DNA of 64,000 nucleotides. Origin: Haliotis asinina. Taxonomy: Eukaryota; Mollusca; Gastropoda; Lepetellida; Haliotidae. The notes below the pieces were generated by a model. That model was given only the letters and a program-made list of their open reading frames with translations. It was not told where the DNA came from and ran no database searches. Positions 36,644 through 49,800 of the stretch are shown piece after piece; positions within the stretch are counted from its first letter, which is position 1; every line of letters begins with the position of its first letter. The position numbers were made by a program, and so were the translations under genes. The DNA lies in the NCBI RefSeq assembly GCF_037392515.1, contig NC_090292.1, forward strand, positions 46,985,747-47,049,746. The letters run 5' to 3'.

Positions 36644-39600
36644 ATGGCTCTGATGCAGTGGAATTGCAACAGTCTCCGAGCAAATGGGCATGAGCTTAAG
36701 GCACTCATTGCCCAAAACAAAATTGTCCCCGAATTAATCTTTCTTCAGGAAACAAAATTATCCCCCAGAAATGCCTTCAAAATACCAGGCTATGTTTACA
36801 TTAGGAAAGACCGCCCTCGGCCCGTAAATAACCCCGGTCCCCCTGCAGGAGGACTGGGCATATTCATATCTGATAAATTAAATTTAACAGAATTAGATAT
36901 ACCAACTTTAGACCTTGAAGTCCTGGCTATCAAAACCACTATTAAAAATAAAGAACTCACGTTTATAAATGTATACAGACGACCATCAGTTAAACTAAAC
37001 ATAATAGATTTAGACACTATCACCAAACACCTTTATCCTCGGAGACTTCAATGCTCACCACCCATCATGGGGCACCAAACCTTTCACTTGTAGAAATGGA
37101 CTCATCCTATCAGACTGGCTTGACAAAAATAACCTCATCACACTAAACGATAATCAGCCCACTAGAATTCCACTATCCCATTTCCAACTCCCGTCCGCAA
37201 TAGACCTTACAATCACCACCCCAACACTAGCAAAAGCTTGCCTATGGGAGGCGCACCAAGACACCTGGGGCAGTGACCACCACTACCCACCCACATTCCA
37301 ACAACAGATTGCAAACTACAACACCTACATCCCTGAACCACCCCACTCACACCTACCTTTTAACAAACCCATTAACATCCATGAACTCAAGGCATCACTT
37401 GGACATAAGAAAACAGCCTCAGGTCCCCCGGGTCCAGATCATATCACCTACACTATCATCAACAAACTCCCCCCCAACATGTTTTCTCTCACCCTTACAT
37501 TATTTAACAAAATCTGGACCCAAGGAACCCTACCCCAGTCCTGGAAAACAGCAAAGGTGGTGCCAATCCTGAAAACCAGGGAAACCCGCCAACTCCCCAG
37601 ACTCATTTCGACCTATTTCACTAACATCACACCTTTGCAAAACGCTGGAAACCATAGTAAATAATAGATTAAAACATCATATCCAAACCCACAATCTCAT
37701 TAAACAGGACCAGAGCGGCTTCACTCCAAATCGACAAACTTTAGATCATATTTTGCATTTGGAGCATGATGTTAGAATCGCACAAGCACAGAAACAATAC
37801 ACACTGGCCATCTTCATAGATTTTAGTAAAGCATTTGACATGGTTTGGCACAACGGCCTCATTAAAAAACTACAGCAAAATGCCATACACGGTAACATTC
37901 TAAATTTCATCCACCATTTCCTAAAAGACAGACAAATAATAGTCAAAAGCCACAACACCCTCTCGGACCCTTATCCACTAGAAAATGGTACCCCCCAGGG
38001 CAGCATCCTATCACCAACCCTTTTCAATTTCATGATCAATGACATCTTTCCTCAAAAATGGCCTGAAATTACCACTGCTAAATTCGCAGACGACATCTCC
38101 TTTTGGATCTCCTCCACCTCAATAATGCAAGCCACTTCTAAAGCACAACGAATGCTAAATCACCTCCAAAACTGGGCCCATAAGTGGGGGTTCCATATAA
38201 ATGTCAACCAAACCGTGGGCATTCTCTTAAAAAAACAGCATAAGCAAAATTATACTCCCAAACTACACCTAAACAACCAAAAAATCAAGTTCGAAAAAGA
38301 AGCAAAATTTCTAGGAGTAACTTTCGACCAACACCTAACATGGACTCCCCATATTAATAACATGGTCAACAATTGTCAAAAAGATCTAAATTTAATGAAA
38401 TGTATTCGAGGCACCACATGGGGAGCCGACAAACAAACACTTATCAACATCTATCATTGCCTTATCCAGTCGAAACTGGACTACGCCGCTCCGGTCCTGC
38501 ACTCCCTCTCCCCCACCAACCTCCAGAAACTAATCTCCCTACAATACAAGGCCCTAAAACTAGCCCTAGGGGTCAGGACTGGCACCCCATTATCCACACT
38601 CCTCATACTTACAGGTATCTCTTCAATCAGTACACGAATAAATCAAACCGCACTCAATTACTGGGCCGGGGCCCAACACAACCCAATCTACAACACCATA
38701 AAAACAAAATTCACTAACATTAAAAAATCCACCCTAAAAAAATTCAAAAACAATAAAAATATTGCTCCTTTCTACTTTCACCTATCCAGTCTGCTACATG
38801 CACAACACCTCAATACAATACAACACTCACCTCCCATAGCAAGCTACATTCATCACCTTCCCCCACCCAAAACAGATACCACACTACAACACCACATACT
38901 AAACACAACCCCTACACCTGACACTCACACTAAAACAAACATTATTCAAACTCATCTAGACACCCATTACCCCAACCACACTCACATATATACAGACGCA
39001 TCTATCTCAACAAACAAAACAACAGGAATAGGTATACATGTCCAAACAACCCCACCCCTCACCACCAACTTCCATCTCACAAACCACATAAACAACACCA
39101 CAGCAGAATTACTAGCAATCCTTACAGCCCTCCATACTATCCCTACCCTCCCGGCCTCCCACCTCCTCATCATAACCGACTCCCTCCCCGCCATAAAACA
39201 ACTTCAAAACAAATCCTCTAAGTCCCGTCCTGACCTTATCCATCAAATCAACCAAACAAATCAACCATCTACAGAAACACAACAAAAAAATAACACTTCT
39301 CTGGATACCTGCACACATTCACAATACAGGCAACCACACAGCAGACTTAACAGCCAAACTAGCAACTACCCACCCATCCCCACATATACCTTTTCACACT
39401 TCAAAAACAGAAACAAAACAACTCATCAAATCATACACATCTACACTTAACTACAATCACAACATAAACTCAAGCAAGTCCATCTGGGTCAAATCTATCA
39501 TTACAAAACCCATCACCAAAACACCCACATTCTCAGACACCCCCTACCTAGACACACTTATCACACGACTTATCACCGGCAACACCAACCTAGACTACAA

Positions 39601-39713
39601 TCTATACAGACAAAACAGACACCCAGATGGACTCTACCCACATTGCAAAACAAAAGAAACAATATCACACATACTCACCGAATGTAAACAACATCACACA
39701 ACTCAATCCCACT
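36644..39713 (+). pseudogene. LINE ORF2: EEP endonuclease, RT, RNase H, frameshifted
   Basis: ATG at 36644 starts MALMQWNCNSL, the EEP opening, with FLQETK following. A shift near 37033 leads to LGDFNAHHPSWG and GSDHH. Only about 50 residues separate this from the RT start, shorter than usual, so an internal deletion is likely. RT: FIDFSKAFDMVW (A), NGTPQGSILSPTLFN (B) and FADD at 38083-38094 (C), all in the long frame 37753-39450. RNase H: YTDAS near 38991, TAELLA near 39101, ITDS near 39173. After a shift near 39270 comes LLWIPAHIHNTGNHTADLTA. The zinc-finger trace HCKTKETISHILTEC lies near 39640. At least four breaks make it inactive. Confidence 0.85.
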
Positions 39714-40870
39714 AAAATACCACTACGACACACATCAACTACTCAACCCGGCTAATCCAAAATCCACCTTCAGCGCAATAGCAACCTTCATTCTCAACTC
39801 CTCCATAGCACACAAAATCTAAAACCGAAAACCCTTCTCTACAATATCCTTCACCCACGACCGCCATCTTACATCTCGCCTGCACCGTGAGCCACCTAAC
39901 GGTCCCATAAGCCGGTGCGCGATCGTCTCCTCCGACGTCCGCGCCCGGCCACACGCTCTCTGCCTCACTCAAATTCCTCTACCGTTAATCTGCTTACCCC
40001 TCCCGCAGTCTCCCAAACCTCCAGCTCAGTTTTAACCTTTTACCCATCCATATCTCTCTGTTTTAAACTATTTTATTATATACATACAATATATTTATAC
40101 CAAAAACAACATTTTTCTTTTAAACAAATTATTTACACCAAAAACACATTTTAGTACACACCAAAAGTGTTGTACACAATCTCACCATCCCCCCCCCCCC
40201 CCGCACCAACTACTGTACATATACCACCCTAAACTTCACCCCCCCATACCTTATCTTATCATATACACCTATTTATATACCCAAAACATTTTAATCCCCA
40301 CACTACAACATTTTTAGCCAGGCCACCAACCTTATAGCCACAACCTTCAACATCACAGGCCCTTACCGTCCTTCTTACCCCCCCCCCCCCCCTTACTTCC
40401 AATTTATTTACCTTTACACCCCTTATCTAACTTCATACAGCTTAACTGTATAACTCAACTCTCCCCCTATGCTATACCACTCCCACTCACCATCCCCTAT
40501 ACCGCTCCTCCCCCCCCCCCCCCCCCATCCCAACTTTATAACCTACTATCTACTCTCCATACTTTCTAAACCTATACCAACATATAAATACCCTCCCCCC
40601 TTTCCTTATTTCGGCAACCCAGCAATACGGTCTACCAAATTCACTAGGTTTACTCCCTAAATTTATCATTTTTTAGGGTAGGTGGTTTAAATTTATTCCC
40701 ACTTTTCATTATTTAATCACCCCCACCTACCCCGTCGGCGACATTGGCTAGGTGTTAGAAGCCGACGTAAAATCCATCCAAACTGAACGAGCATCACGGC
40801 ACTTGTGCTGATATTATTTGACACAACTCATTGTCAGAAATCGTTCTTGAAGACTAACTTCATTCAAGTC

Positions 40871-41412
40871 ATGGCCTGCGCACTTTTTGAAGCTCCTGTT
40901 TCAAAGCCACTGCACTTTGCCATCCTGGGGCATAGTTTCGTGCGGCGACTTGTTCAAGTCTGTCCCCCTCCACATGGCATCCTCACTACCGTGCGTGGGA
41001 TCGGAGGGGCGACCGTCGCTCGGATGAAAGCAGAGGTGGATGCCCTTGATGCAGCTTTTCAGGGCATTGTGTTCTTTCAAGTGGGAGAGAACGACGTGTC
41101 GGCCTCTACTGATCCCCGGGACCTGGTCGAAGACCTGCTGGATCTTCTGGACTACCTTCGGTGGAAACGGCCAGGTTCCAGGGCGGTGATAGGGAGTCTG
41201 TTTCCGAGGTAAAACCAAAGAACATGACGGTCTCTGCCTACAAGTGGAAGGTGGAGGAGGCGAACCGGCGCTTGAAGAAGATGTTGCGACGCCGTCTGGA
41301 TGCCACCCTTTGGGAACACAGCCAGCACATAAGGATGGGACCTGCGCTGCTAGCCAAGGATGGCGTACACCTGACTCCAAAAGCTAATGGGCAGTTGTGG
41401 CTTTCAATTCGT
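40871..41412 (+). pseudogene. SGNH-hydrolase-like gene with one frameshift
   Basis: ATG at 40871 starts MACALFEAPVSKPLHFAILG. SGNH blocks are visible. Ser lies in ILGHSFVRRL (block I), Gly in GIGGATV (block II), Asn in VGENDV (block III) and Asp-His in AKDGVHLTPKANG (block V). The frame breaks near 41210 (CCGAGG|TAAAACC) and continues one frame over from VKPKNMTVSAYKWKVEEANR. A strong splice donor, ATTC|GTAAGTAT, lies at 41411, so it may be an exon or a decayed gene. Such stand-alone hydrolase domains also occur inside mobile elements. The start lies about 130 bp past the C-rich LINE. The substrate is unknown. The frameshift could be a sequencing error. Confidence 0.65.
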
Positions 41413-41432
41413 AAGTATATGTGTAGGCATGT

Positions 41433-41476
41433 TCACTCACTCACTCACTCACTCACTCACTCACTCACTCACTCAC
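41433..41476. repeat. (CTCA)n microsatellite
   Basis: About ten CTCA units follow GGCATGTTCA. Both SINE families here end in the same unit, but no SINE body precedes this run. Confidence 0.9.
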
Positions 41477-41650
41477 AGGGCTTTCGACCCATGTCGAAGG
41501 CAAAACCCTGGGGTCGATGTACGAAAAACTGCCATAAATCGGGATAAATCGGGCTTAAAAGCGCCACGGCGTCGAACCCGGTAAAGACTTGTCACTCCTG
41601 ATGATACCACCAAAGAGCCCTGGGGACCAGCTTCACGTCGATGTGAAACC
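41477..41650 (+). repeat. Interspersed 170-bp repeat, copy 1
   Basis: It shares with 42038-42206, in order: CAGGGCTT, GGGGTCGATGTACGAAA, AGCG.C.C..CGTCGAACC, TGA.ACCACCA.A.AGCCCTGG and CCAGCTT.ACGTCGATGTG. No coding frame is conserved. Confidence 0.75.
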
Positions 41651-42037
41651 TGTGAATAGGATGTGAATATTCAACGTTCGAGTGACGTTTAAAAGATGCT
41701 CTCCGAGTAAGGCTTTTCTCTTGGTAAAATTACATGTCTATAACAGATGGGAAAATGGGCGTGGACGCCCAACCAGGCGCCCCATGTCGACCCCGTGATA
41801 ACCCCAGGTGCTTCATGCACGTGGCCAAATTTTCATGTATGATATGTGTGCAGTATGTCTCTTTCTTCCGGGGGGAGACAATTAGTGAACGCAGGATGCA
41901 TAGATCAAACCCTTGTGATATCAAATCTGAGCTGTTTTGGCTCCTGTCATGCGCATGGGGCATAGCTTTGGGTGGCTTTAAGGGTGGGTAAACATGACTG
42001 CAGACGCATGTGTCGCACATGGTGTGAAAGCCGAGAC
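41651..42037. other. Spacer between the two 170-bp repeats
   Basis: No gene recognised. The CATGTCGACCCCG stretch near 41786 resembles an inverted piece of the flanking repeat. Confidence 0.35.
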
Positions 42038-42206
42038 ACAGGGCTTCCGATCCAGAGTAAAACCCCGGGGTCGATGTACGAAACATGACAAGTACCCGCA
42101 GCGTGAAAAGCTACCAAAAAGCGTCCCAACGTCGAACCTGTCGACGACAGGTCATTTCAGATGACACCACCAGATAGCCCTGGAAACCAGCTTTACGTCG
42201 ATGTGC
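42038..42206 (+). repeat. Interspersed 170-bp repeat, copy 2
   Basis: It is the partner of 41477-41650, same orientation, about 561 bp downstream, with moderate divergence and small indels. Confidence 0.75.
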
Positions 42207-43509
42207 CACATGGAAATGGGCTGTACATGGTCAGCGCCCATGCGGCCGTTAAGTGACGGCACCCTACGTCTCTTGCCCCCTGATATAGGCCTACACTGCT
42301 TGTGTCAAAGCAGGGATTTTGTGTACTGACATTTATTTCATAAGGGTACGTGATGCTATGTCTTATGGAATGTGATAAATCAGCATGTGGTGAGTAACTA
42401 AACAATTAAAATCAAAAGAATATTGTCTGGAATCGCTAACAGGTGTTGCTGTCTCTTTCCAGGTAGCAAGTAGCTGAATGCAAGTCGTCCATCTTATACA
42501 GGATTGCACTCGGGTTCATTCTGTGCATTTGGCTGTGTCTACTCGGCCATGTCATTGATCTGCCGTTGTGTTTGTGTGAGACGAACAAATGACAGGGAAG
42601 AGAAGTATGTAATCCGTTTTTGACAAATATTGTGATAATGCTTCGGATTAAAACATTTTCTATGAAAACGAACGGTGAGTGTTTGGACTGTTGACCGAGA
42701 TGGCACGTGCAATTGTTAAAATATAAAATCACATTGGCAATATTTCAGTCGGACTAGTCGGTACTAGTAAGCATAATGTGTGAGTTGGGTAGCCATGTTT
42801 AACTGCGCCATGACATCTCAGTGAGCTGGCACTATAAAACCAGTTGAAGTCTGGGCTAGTACAAGGAGCAATACATATACACACATGTACGCCGTCATGT
42901 CAGTGAAGCATTCGTAAGAGCGACGCTAAACCCCATCTCACCAGGGACTAATCCAGGCGTATTTTTTCCGACCATGTACACACATTCACAGACAATCAGG
43001 TTTTACAAAGACACATTAAGTCGATGTATATTTATATTGACCATGACGTCAGCAACGTGTATGTACGTCAGCCTCCTTTCCACAAGGTGTAACATAAATA
43101 TTAAGTTGAATCCCGTTGTATGGATCTTTACAAATGCTTCGACTATGCCTAATACAATGCTGCAGTTCCAGTGGCTTTTAATCGATAACGTTTTGTTTCC
43201 TGGCGTTTGAAATAAACATGCAAGAGCCTGCAAAAGTGACAGCGATCCCTGCTATGCAGGTGCAAAATGAACAATGTATCCACACTTGAACACAGCACCT
43301 GATATAAGTTACTCTTTCAAGTTGAGTTGAGTGTTTTCTCTGTGATGCTATTGATTACAGATGAACAAAAATCAACTTTCAACGTGTAAAGAAGTGTGAT
43401 ATGAGTGAGCCACTCGTGTGCGAGCAGCGTCTGTTGCTCAGTGATGTAGACCCATTTGAGAGACCTTGGCAAAGTGTCGGGAAACAAGACGACTAACCAG
43501 TGACCGGCA
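42207..43509. other. Upstream region of gene B, no gene recognised
   Basis: Unique DNA with short frames. It should hold the promoter of gene B, but I see no clear TATA box at a useful distance from the ATG at 43510. Confidence 0.4.
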
Positions 43510-43825
43510 ATGGCGCTCATACAGACAGTGATTATCATAGTCATTTTAAAGAATGTCTATTGTCAGTTAGTGTACAACATGGACACTTGCCCCAATGTGA
43601 CATTCCACAGAAAGCCTGAAATGGATGATCTGGTGTTTACTGGAAGTCTGATAGAAGAGATGAAGCAGGTACAAATGAGGGCTGAGTGTTTCTCTTTATG
43701 TCACTGGCGAAAGTTGTGTAACCTGGTCCTGTACAACCCTCTCACAAGGAAATGTAGATTACACTCTGAAGCCTTTGGTCCGTTGAGTGATTGCACAGCT
43801 GAGACTGGCTGGCAGTACTATGGAA
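43510..43825 (+). CDS. Gene B exon 1: signal peptide and PAN/apple-like domain
   Basis: ATG at 43510 is followed by a hydrophobic core TVIIIVIL. Then come CPNVTFHRK, RAECFSLCHWRKLCNLVLYN and CRLHSEAF, ending GWQYYG. The C-x3-C-x5-C-x10-C spacing and the closing GW.YY are typical of PAN/apple modules. The exon ends GGAA|GTGAGT at 43825, leaving one base of a codon. The open frame runs 17 more bases into the intron to a stop at 43840. Confidence 0.75.
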
Positions 43826-46800
43826 GTGAGTATTACAAATAACAGTCAGAACCTGTAGGAAATGGTGCTCATTAGGCTAGTTTAAGTACACAAGCTCAAA
43901 ATATATACTCTCTAAGAGAAAACAAAAAATAGAAACTTGACATGCTGATTTGGAGTGCATATAACTGATTCAAACATGCCACCATTGCTTAGTTACAGGC
44001 ACCCGTGGCGAGCCACCTCCTTGTGGTGGGTGCTGGGTAACGCCAAGAGCTCGCCAACACCCCCGTTGTGGACCCGGGGGTATATTTGGTCCACCAACCT
44101 GTTAGCCGTAGGTTTCAAAGGCTATGTCTGGTATTTGTGGAGAGGTGGAAAATGTTACTCGTTTCCGTAGTGACTCACTTTTGGTCTCTAAATTTGTTAT
44201 CCATCAACACATTTGCAAATGTAGAGGTTCGTGTTTCTAAACATAAAACATTAAACTCTTACCGTGGCATTATCCGTGACAGGGCACGTTGCCTTGCTGA
44301 TATGTCTGAAGAGGACATTGCTTTAGAGTTACAGGATCAGGGAGTTTCAGCAGTGAAACGGTTCACCTGTAAGAAAGACGGCATTGTTACAAAAGCCAAC
44401 ACCCAGCTCTTCACTTCCAACATCTATCAAAGCAGGTTATTTCAATATCGGGGTGGATGTGTATATCCCAAATCCACTCCGATGTTACAAATGTCAGCAT
44501 TTTGGACATGGCTCACATTCTTGCCGGAACTCTGTCGTATGTTTTCGTTGTGGCGATAGTCATGACGGTTCTGACTGCAAGAAAGATTACAAGTGTGCAA
44601 ACTGTAATGGTGCACATCCCGCTTCTTCAAACTCCTGCCCTGTGTTCCGGCGTGAGCCTCAGATTATGAAACCTAAATGCGATAAAATGTCTCATACATG
44701 GATGCCCCCCAAAAAATGCTAAATCAAACCTCTACTCCTTCAAACATTGCCCACGCTACGTCAGTGAACTGCTCTGCGGTAGTGTCCTCTACTGCATCTC
44801 AGATTGACTTGTCTTGGGTCAAGACAGCAGCACCTGTCTCTTCAATTTCAGCCGCTATACCTACTGCCACTGTTATTCATTCTACATCTGGTTCTCAGAC
44901 TGATGAAACTGAATCCCAGTCATCGTCTCAAAAGACTGTTTTGCAACCAGCCATCGATAAATCTAAAAAGGAAAAAAGATAGGGATAAACTACTTGCTGT
45001 CCCCCCAGTTCCAGAGGTTCATCTTGAAAACTCATTTGGACCTCATGCTATTGAGGTAACTCCATCCTCACAGGATAGGCGGAGAAGCTTATCCTCCTCA
45101 CATTCACGAGAGAGATCACCAATTGAGGCGCCATGACTCAGCTGTCTACATTAATGCAATGGAATTGCAGAGGACTAAAACATAATTTCAGTGAGGTGCA
45201 ATTGCTGATACAAGATTTACAGTCGTCGGCCATATGTCTCCAAGAGCCATATTTAAAATCTACAGATAACTTCACTATAAGTGATTACCATTCCTTTTCT
45301 CCCCCAGGAGATAGAACAACCGGAGGTGCTTCTATCTTAGTACGACAGGGTATAATACACAGCCCTGTTCAACTTACTACCAATCTTCAGACTGTAGCTG
45401 TTCGACTGACCCTGCATATTGCATTGACTCTGTGCAGCGTGTATATCCCTCCGTCTTCTAATATCAGACAGTCGGATCTTCAAAATCTGTATGATCAACT
45501 TCCAAAGCCATTTATCATCATGGGTGACCGTAACGGACACAGTGTGCTTTGGGGAAGTGCCTACACTAATACTAAAGGTAAAATCCTTGAGGACTTTATT
45601 TCCGATAATAATTTGTGCATTTTCAACAACGATTCCGCCACTTATCTACATCCACCTACGGGAGTGGGAGTGATCACTTCCCCACCCTTCTGAGAACAAG
45701 CAATCCTGGTAATGATCCACCTGTATCTAGAAGGAACTTCGCCAGGGCTGACTGGTCATTATACGAAACACTGTGTGTTGAACACTTGAAACATGATCTT
45801 TTCAGGAACAGTCAAGATCCCATACTATCGTTTTCAGATCTTCTAAATACCAAAGCTAACAGAGCAATTCCGCCGTCCTCTGCAACTCCACACATTCGCA
45901 AAGCATGGTTTAATAACGAGTGTAAACAGGCCAGTAAGAGTAGGAAGAAAGCAGAAAAATATTTTCGCAAACATCCGACGGTCCATAATTTAAACAAAGT
46001 TAAAATCTTCAATGCCAAGGCTAGACGTTCGTTTCCGCTGAATACGCGCCAATCTTGGCGGAACTATATTTCCCAAATAAATTCTCGGACACCAATTTCA
46101 AAGGCGTGGAACATGATCCAAAGGATAAAAGGTAAAGGATATAAATCGACTGTTCAGCATCTAAAGGATGGTTATAATGTATTAACTAATAAAGATGACA
46201 CTTGCCAAACATTCTTCATCATCTAATTATGCTCCTGAGATTCAAAAGTATCAGAAACAACAAGAGCAGAAAAGAATCAATTTTAACTCAGACAACGGTG
46301 AAGATTATAACGAATTATTTTCGTTACATGAGCTCCATACTGCCCTTGAGCAAGCTCATGATACAGCAACAGCGGCTGATAACATACATTGTAAACCAAA
46401 GTTACTGTGATCTGTAATCTGATTGGTTGAAAAACATGATTAAATTAGATTATTAGATTCCCTGTAAGACTATTCACTGCGTATTGAAACGTAAACAATT
46501 GTTTTGTTGTGTCACCAACAGTGGTGACGTCATTCAAATCATATTGTGACGTAAAGTTAGAATGACGTCACAAATGAGCAACTCCAGATGCTACCATGAG
46601 AACCAGCTGAAACGGCCAGCTGATGACAATTCACTGCTGTGTCCGTATTCGATGTAAACGAGTGCAGACACTAAAACCCCTTTGGTTTACTTTTGTGTTT
46701 ACAATGTCGATAAACATCATGTGTTGGCCAATTTCCGGGTGTTATTGAGCATTTGAAGCACGGGAATATTTCATTTGAAACCTCCGGCTGGCGCCGTTGG

Positions 46801-49800
46801 TTCCAAATGCATTGGCCAACACATCTCCTAATTATCAGCTCCTGAAGCATTTGCCTGAATCGTGTTCAGAAATCCTTTCAGAAATTTTTTATCAAATATG
46901 GACTTCAGGTAATTTCCCACCTTCCTGGCGTAATGCAATTGTAGTGCCTATTCCGAAGCCTGGCCGGGATCATACTGATCCGTCTGACTACAGACCAATC
47001 TCCTTAAGTTGTGTCTGTAAAACCATGGAACGAATGGTAAACAATAGAATAACACGGTATCTTGAAACAAATAATCTTATAACAAATATTCAGTGTGGTT
47101 TCAGGAAAAATCGTAGTACCATTGATCATCTGGTACGATTAGAATCCTTTGTCAAAAATGCTCTGGTAAATAAACAACATGCAGTATCGATCTTCTTTGA
47201 TCTCGAGAAAGCATACGATACAACCTGGAAGCATGGCATTTTAAAGGACTTGCATGACTTCGGTTTAAGTGGTCGTTTGCCCCTTTTTATTTATATCACA
47301 ATTTTTACAAGACACGCAGTTTCAAGTTCGAGTGAGTTCAACCCTGTCTGATCATTATAATCAAGATCAGGGTGTTCCACAAGGTAGCCTTTTGTGTGTA
47401 ACACTTTTTAGTATCAAGATTAACAGTTTATCCAAGGTTTTAAATGATTCAATTGATGGATCACTTTTTGTGGATGACATTTCATGTCAGGGTAAAAACA
47501 TGCACGCTATTGAACGGCAAATGCAGTTGTGTCAAAACAAGATATATAATCGGCTTTAAATTAAAGTCTAAAAATAACTGTATACATTCCTGCCGTAAAT
47601 ACAAACCACATAAGGACCCTGAACTGTATCTAAACGGCTCACCTATTAAAGTTGTAAAGAAGGCCAAGTTTCTGGGTCTTATATTTGACTCCCACTTGAC
47701 GGTCTTGCCGCATATTAAATCCCTCAAGGTTAAATGTTTGAAGGCACTTGTTGAAAGTTGTTTCCAACTCAAAATGGGGAGGCGATCAAACCACCCTACT
47801 TCACTTCTACAGATCACTCATTCGCTTCTCCATGTCGAGGCAGATGAGCCATCTCTCACACAGCGACGTATAAAATTATCTTTACAATATGCTACAAAAA
47901 CTATACTCTAACAAATCTGACCCAGCATTTAATTATGTCTTTAACCATCTTTATGAGGATTTATATAACAAACAGTCTTCTTTCATTCCACCTCTAGGGC
48001 ATTGAGCTGGAAAACATAGCTCCCTCCAGTCTTCTTTCTTCTCCTCCTTGGCAGTTGGTTAGGCCACAAGTTGACCTAACATTAACTTCATATAAAAAAT
48101 CAGAAACTAATGAATTACAATACAAACAAGAATATAATCAATTAAATATAGCAACTACAAACCTTTATGTACAGATGGTTCCAAGGACTTTGGTGCAGTG
48201 GCTTGTGCCACTGTCGTTGGATCCAGAACAATATCTTCTAGACTACCACATAACAGTTCGAATTTTACAGCAGAAGCTAACGTCATACTAACGGCTCTTA
48301 GATATATTCAAAGACACCCTTAAACGTAAACAATGTATAGTCTATTCAGACTCTCTTTCTTGCCTTCAGGCTATTTAATCACATTTCCTGCAAACATCCA
48401 CTTTTAACTGAAATTATTGAATTGTATAATAATCTTGCTACTGGCCAATGCGACATCGTCTTCTGTTGGTTACCAAGCCATGTAGGTATTTCTGGCAACA
48501 CAATGGCCAATCTTGCTGCCAAGGCAGCACTCAAAACATCCGTGACTCCACTTCTTATCCCATACTCTGATTATAAAGCTACAATTAGATCGTATATCCG
48601 AGATCTGATGCAAAAGAGGTGGGTGTAAATAAATTACATGCAATAAAACCTTATATTGGTTATACCCACTTGGGTTGTCGGTCCAGATTTGAGGAGGTCA
48701 TTATGCGGCGATGTCGTATTGGCCATACGAGATATACTCATGAATACCTTGTGATGTAAGAATCACAGTCAAGCATATCTTGCTTGACTGTGTTGAGTAT
48801 TCCATCACAAGGGATCAGTATTTTAATTCACGAACTATGAAGGATCTTTTTAGCAATATTAGCCCTCATTTAATTATTGCATTTTTAAAGGAATTAGATT
48901 TGTTAATTGAACTGTAAATAGATAAATATTTTAAAATTGGAAGATTAAATTAGTAACTCAAATCGTTTGTGGCTGTACCCTCAAATGGAGTTGAAGTACC
49001 GTAAAATAATTGTCCTCCTGAGAGGGTACATAAGTCCAAAAAACATTTGTAAAGTTTTCCAGCTTTTAATCGTAGAATAAGTGTGTTTTCACTTTATGGC
49101 TAGATTTGTCTAAGTTGCTAACAGCTGAAGGGATGATGTAAATCCAACTAGGGTCCATGCAGGAAGCAAATGTACTGTAACTCCCCATGGTCCTTAGTAT
49201 GGTGATCTACCTTCAGTTGTTGGCAAGTTATACCTCATTTTTATATTGTACTGTCCTCTATAGATACATTGTTTTAGGTCTATTCACTAGTTTTACCTTC
49301 TATTCTGTGATATTCTAGTCAGTTTTACTGTCCTTCGTTGACAGGGTTTTACAATGTATGTGCTGTTAATTCATTTGTATTTTCATAAGTACTCGTTCAC
49401 GATATGGCTGCAACATTGCCGATGTGACGTTAAGTATTAACTCATTCACTCACTCACGCTTAGTTACAGGAAAAAATCCAAACCACGAGTATGGAGAAAG
49501 TGCTTGATGAAACCACAGAGGGCTATTAAAGCCACGTGGTCAGAGTGAACTGTCAGCATTTGCTGTAACCACCATGAACATCGACAGCAGCTATACCAAC
49601 TCAAGTCTCCAAACACAAACCAGCCAGGATAAGTGACATCAACTGGGCATATATCGTGGGACGTTACATTGCCCAAATGTCATTCTGATATTCTCAAAAC
49701 GTCCATATCATATGACGAATGCCGTCTCATTCTGGTCCCCTTCGCTGACGTGGACTGGCCAGTATGCAGTTTTTTTGCGTCTAGTTTGGAGAACCAGTGA

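Larger units (their letters stand above)
34500..40735 (+). mobile_element. C-rich LINE, ORF1 and ORF2 present but frameshifted
   Basis: This contains an ORF1 with three CCHC zinc knuckles and an ORF2 with EEP endonuclease, reverse transcriptase, RNase H and a C-terminal zinc-finger trace, the order of the I/Nimb group of non-LTR elements. The plus strand is strikingly rich in C and A and poor in G. The 3' region has poly-C runs at about 40189-40202, 40378-40392 and 40510-40526. It ends near 40735 where composition changes. No clear target duplication was found. Glycine-rich open frames on the minus strand are shadows of this skew. Confidence 0.85.
43998..49145 (+). mobile_element. I/Nimb-like LINE in intron 1 of gene B
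   Basis: A 5' leader (GCACCCGTGGCGAGCCACCT near 43999) is followed by ORF1 with zinc knuckles and ORF2 with EEP, RT and RNase H. A 3' tail follows, ending near CTGAAGGGATGATGTAAATC at 49146. It is in the same orientation as the host gene. It carries frameshifts and a 443-bp insertion, so it is dead. The decayed element at 9420-11115 belongs to the same family. Confidence 0.85.

Noticed and set aside
40643..40663. ACTAGGTTTACTCCCTAAAT shared, with one mismatch, with the Crypton-like elements at 31480 and 60646
   Set aside because: Only about 20 bases match and the flanks do not; chance cannot be excluded.
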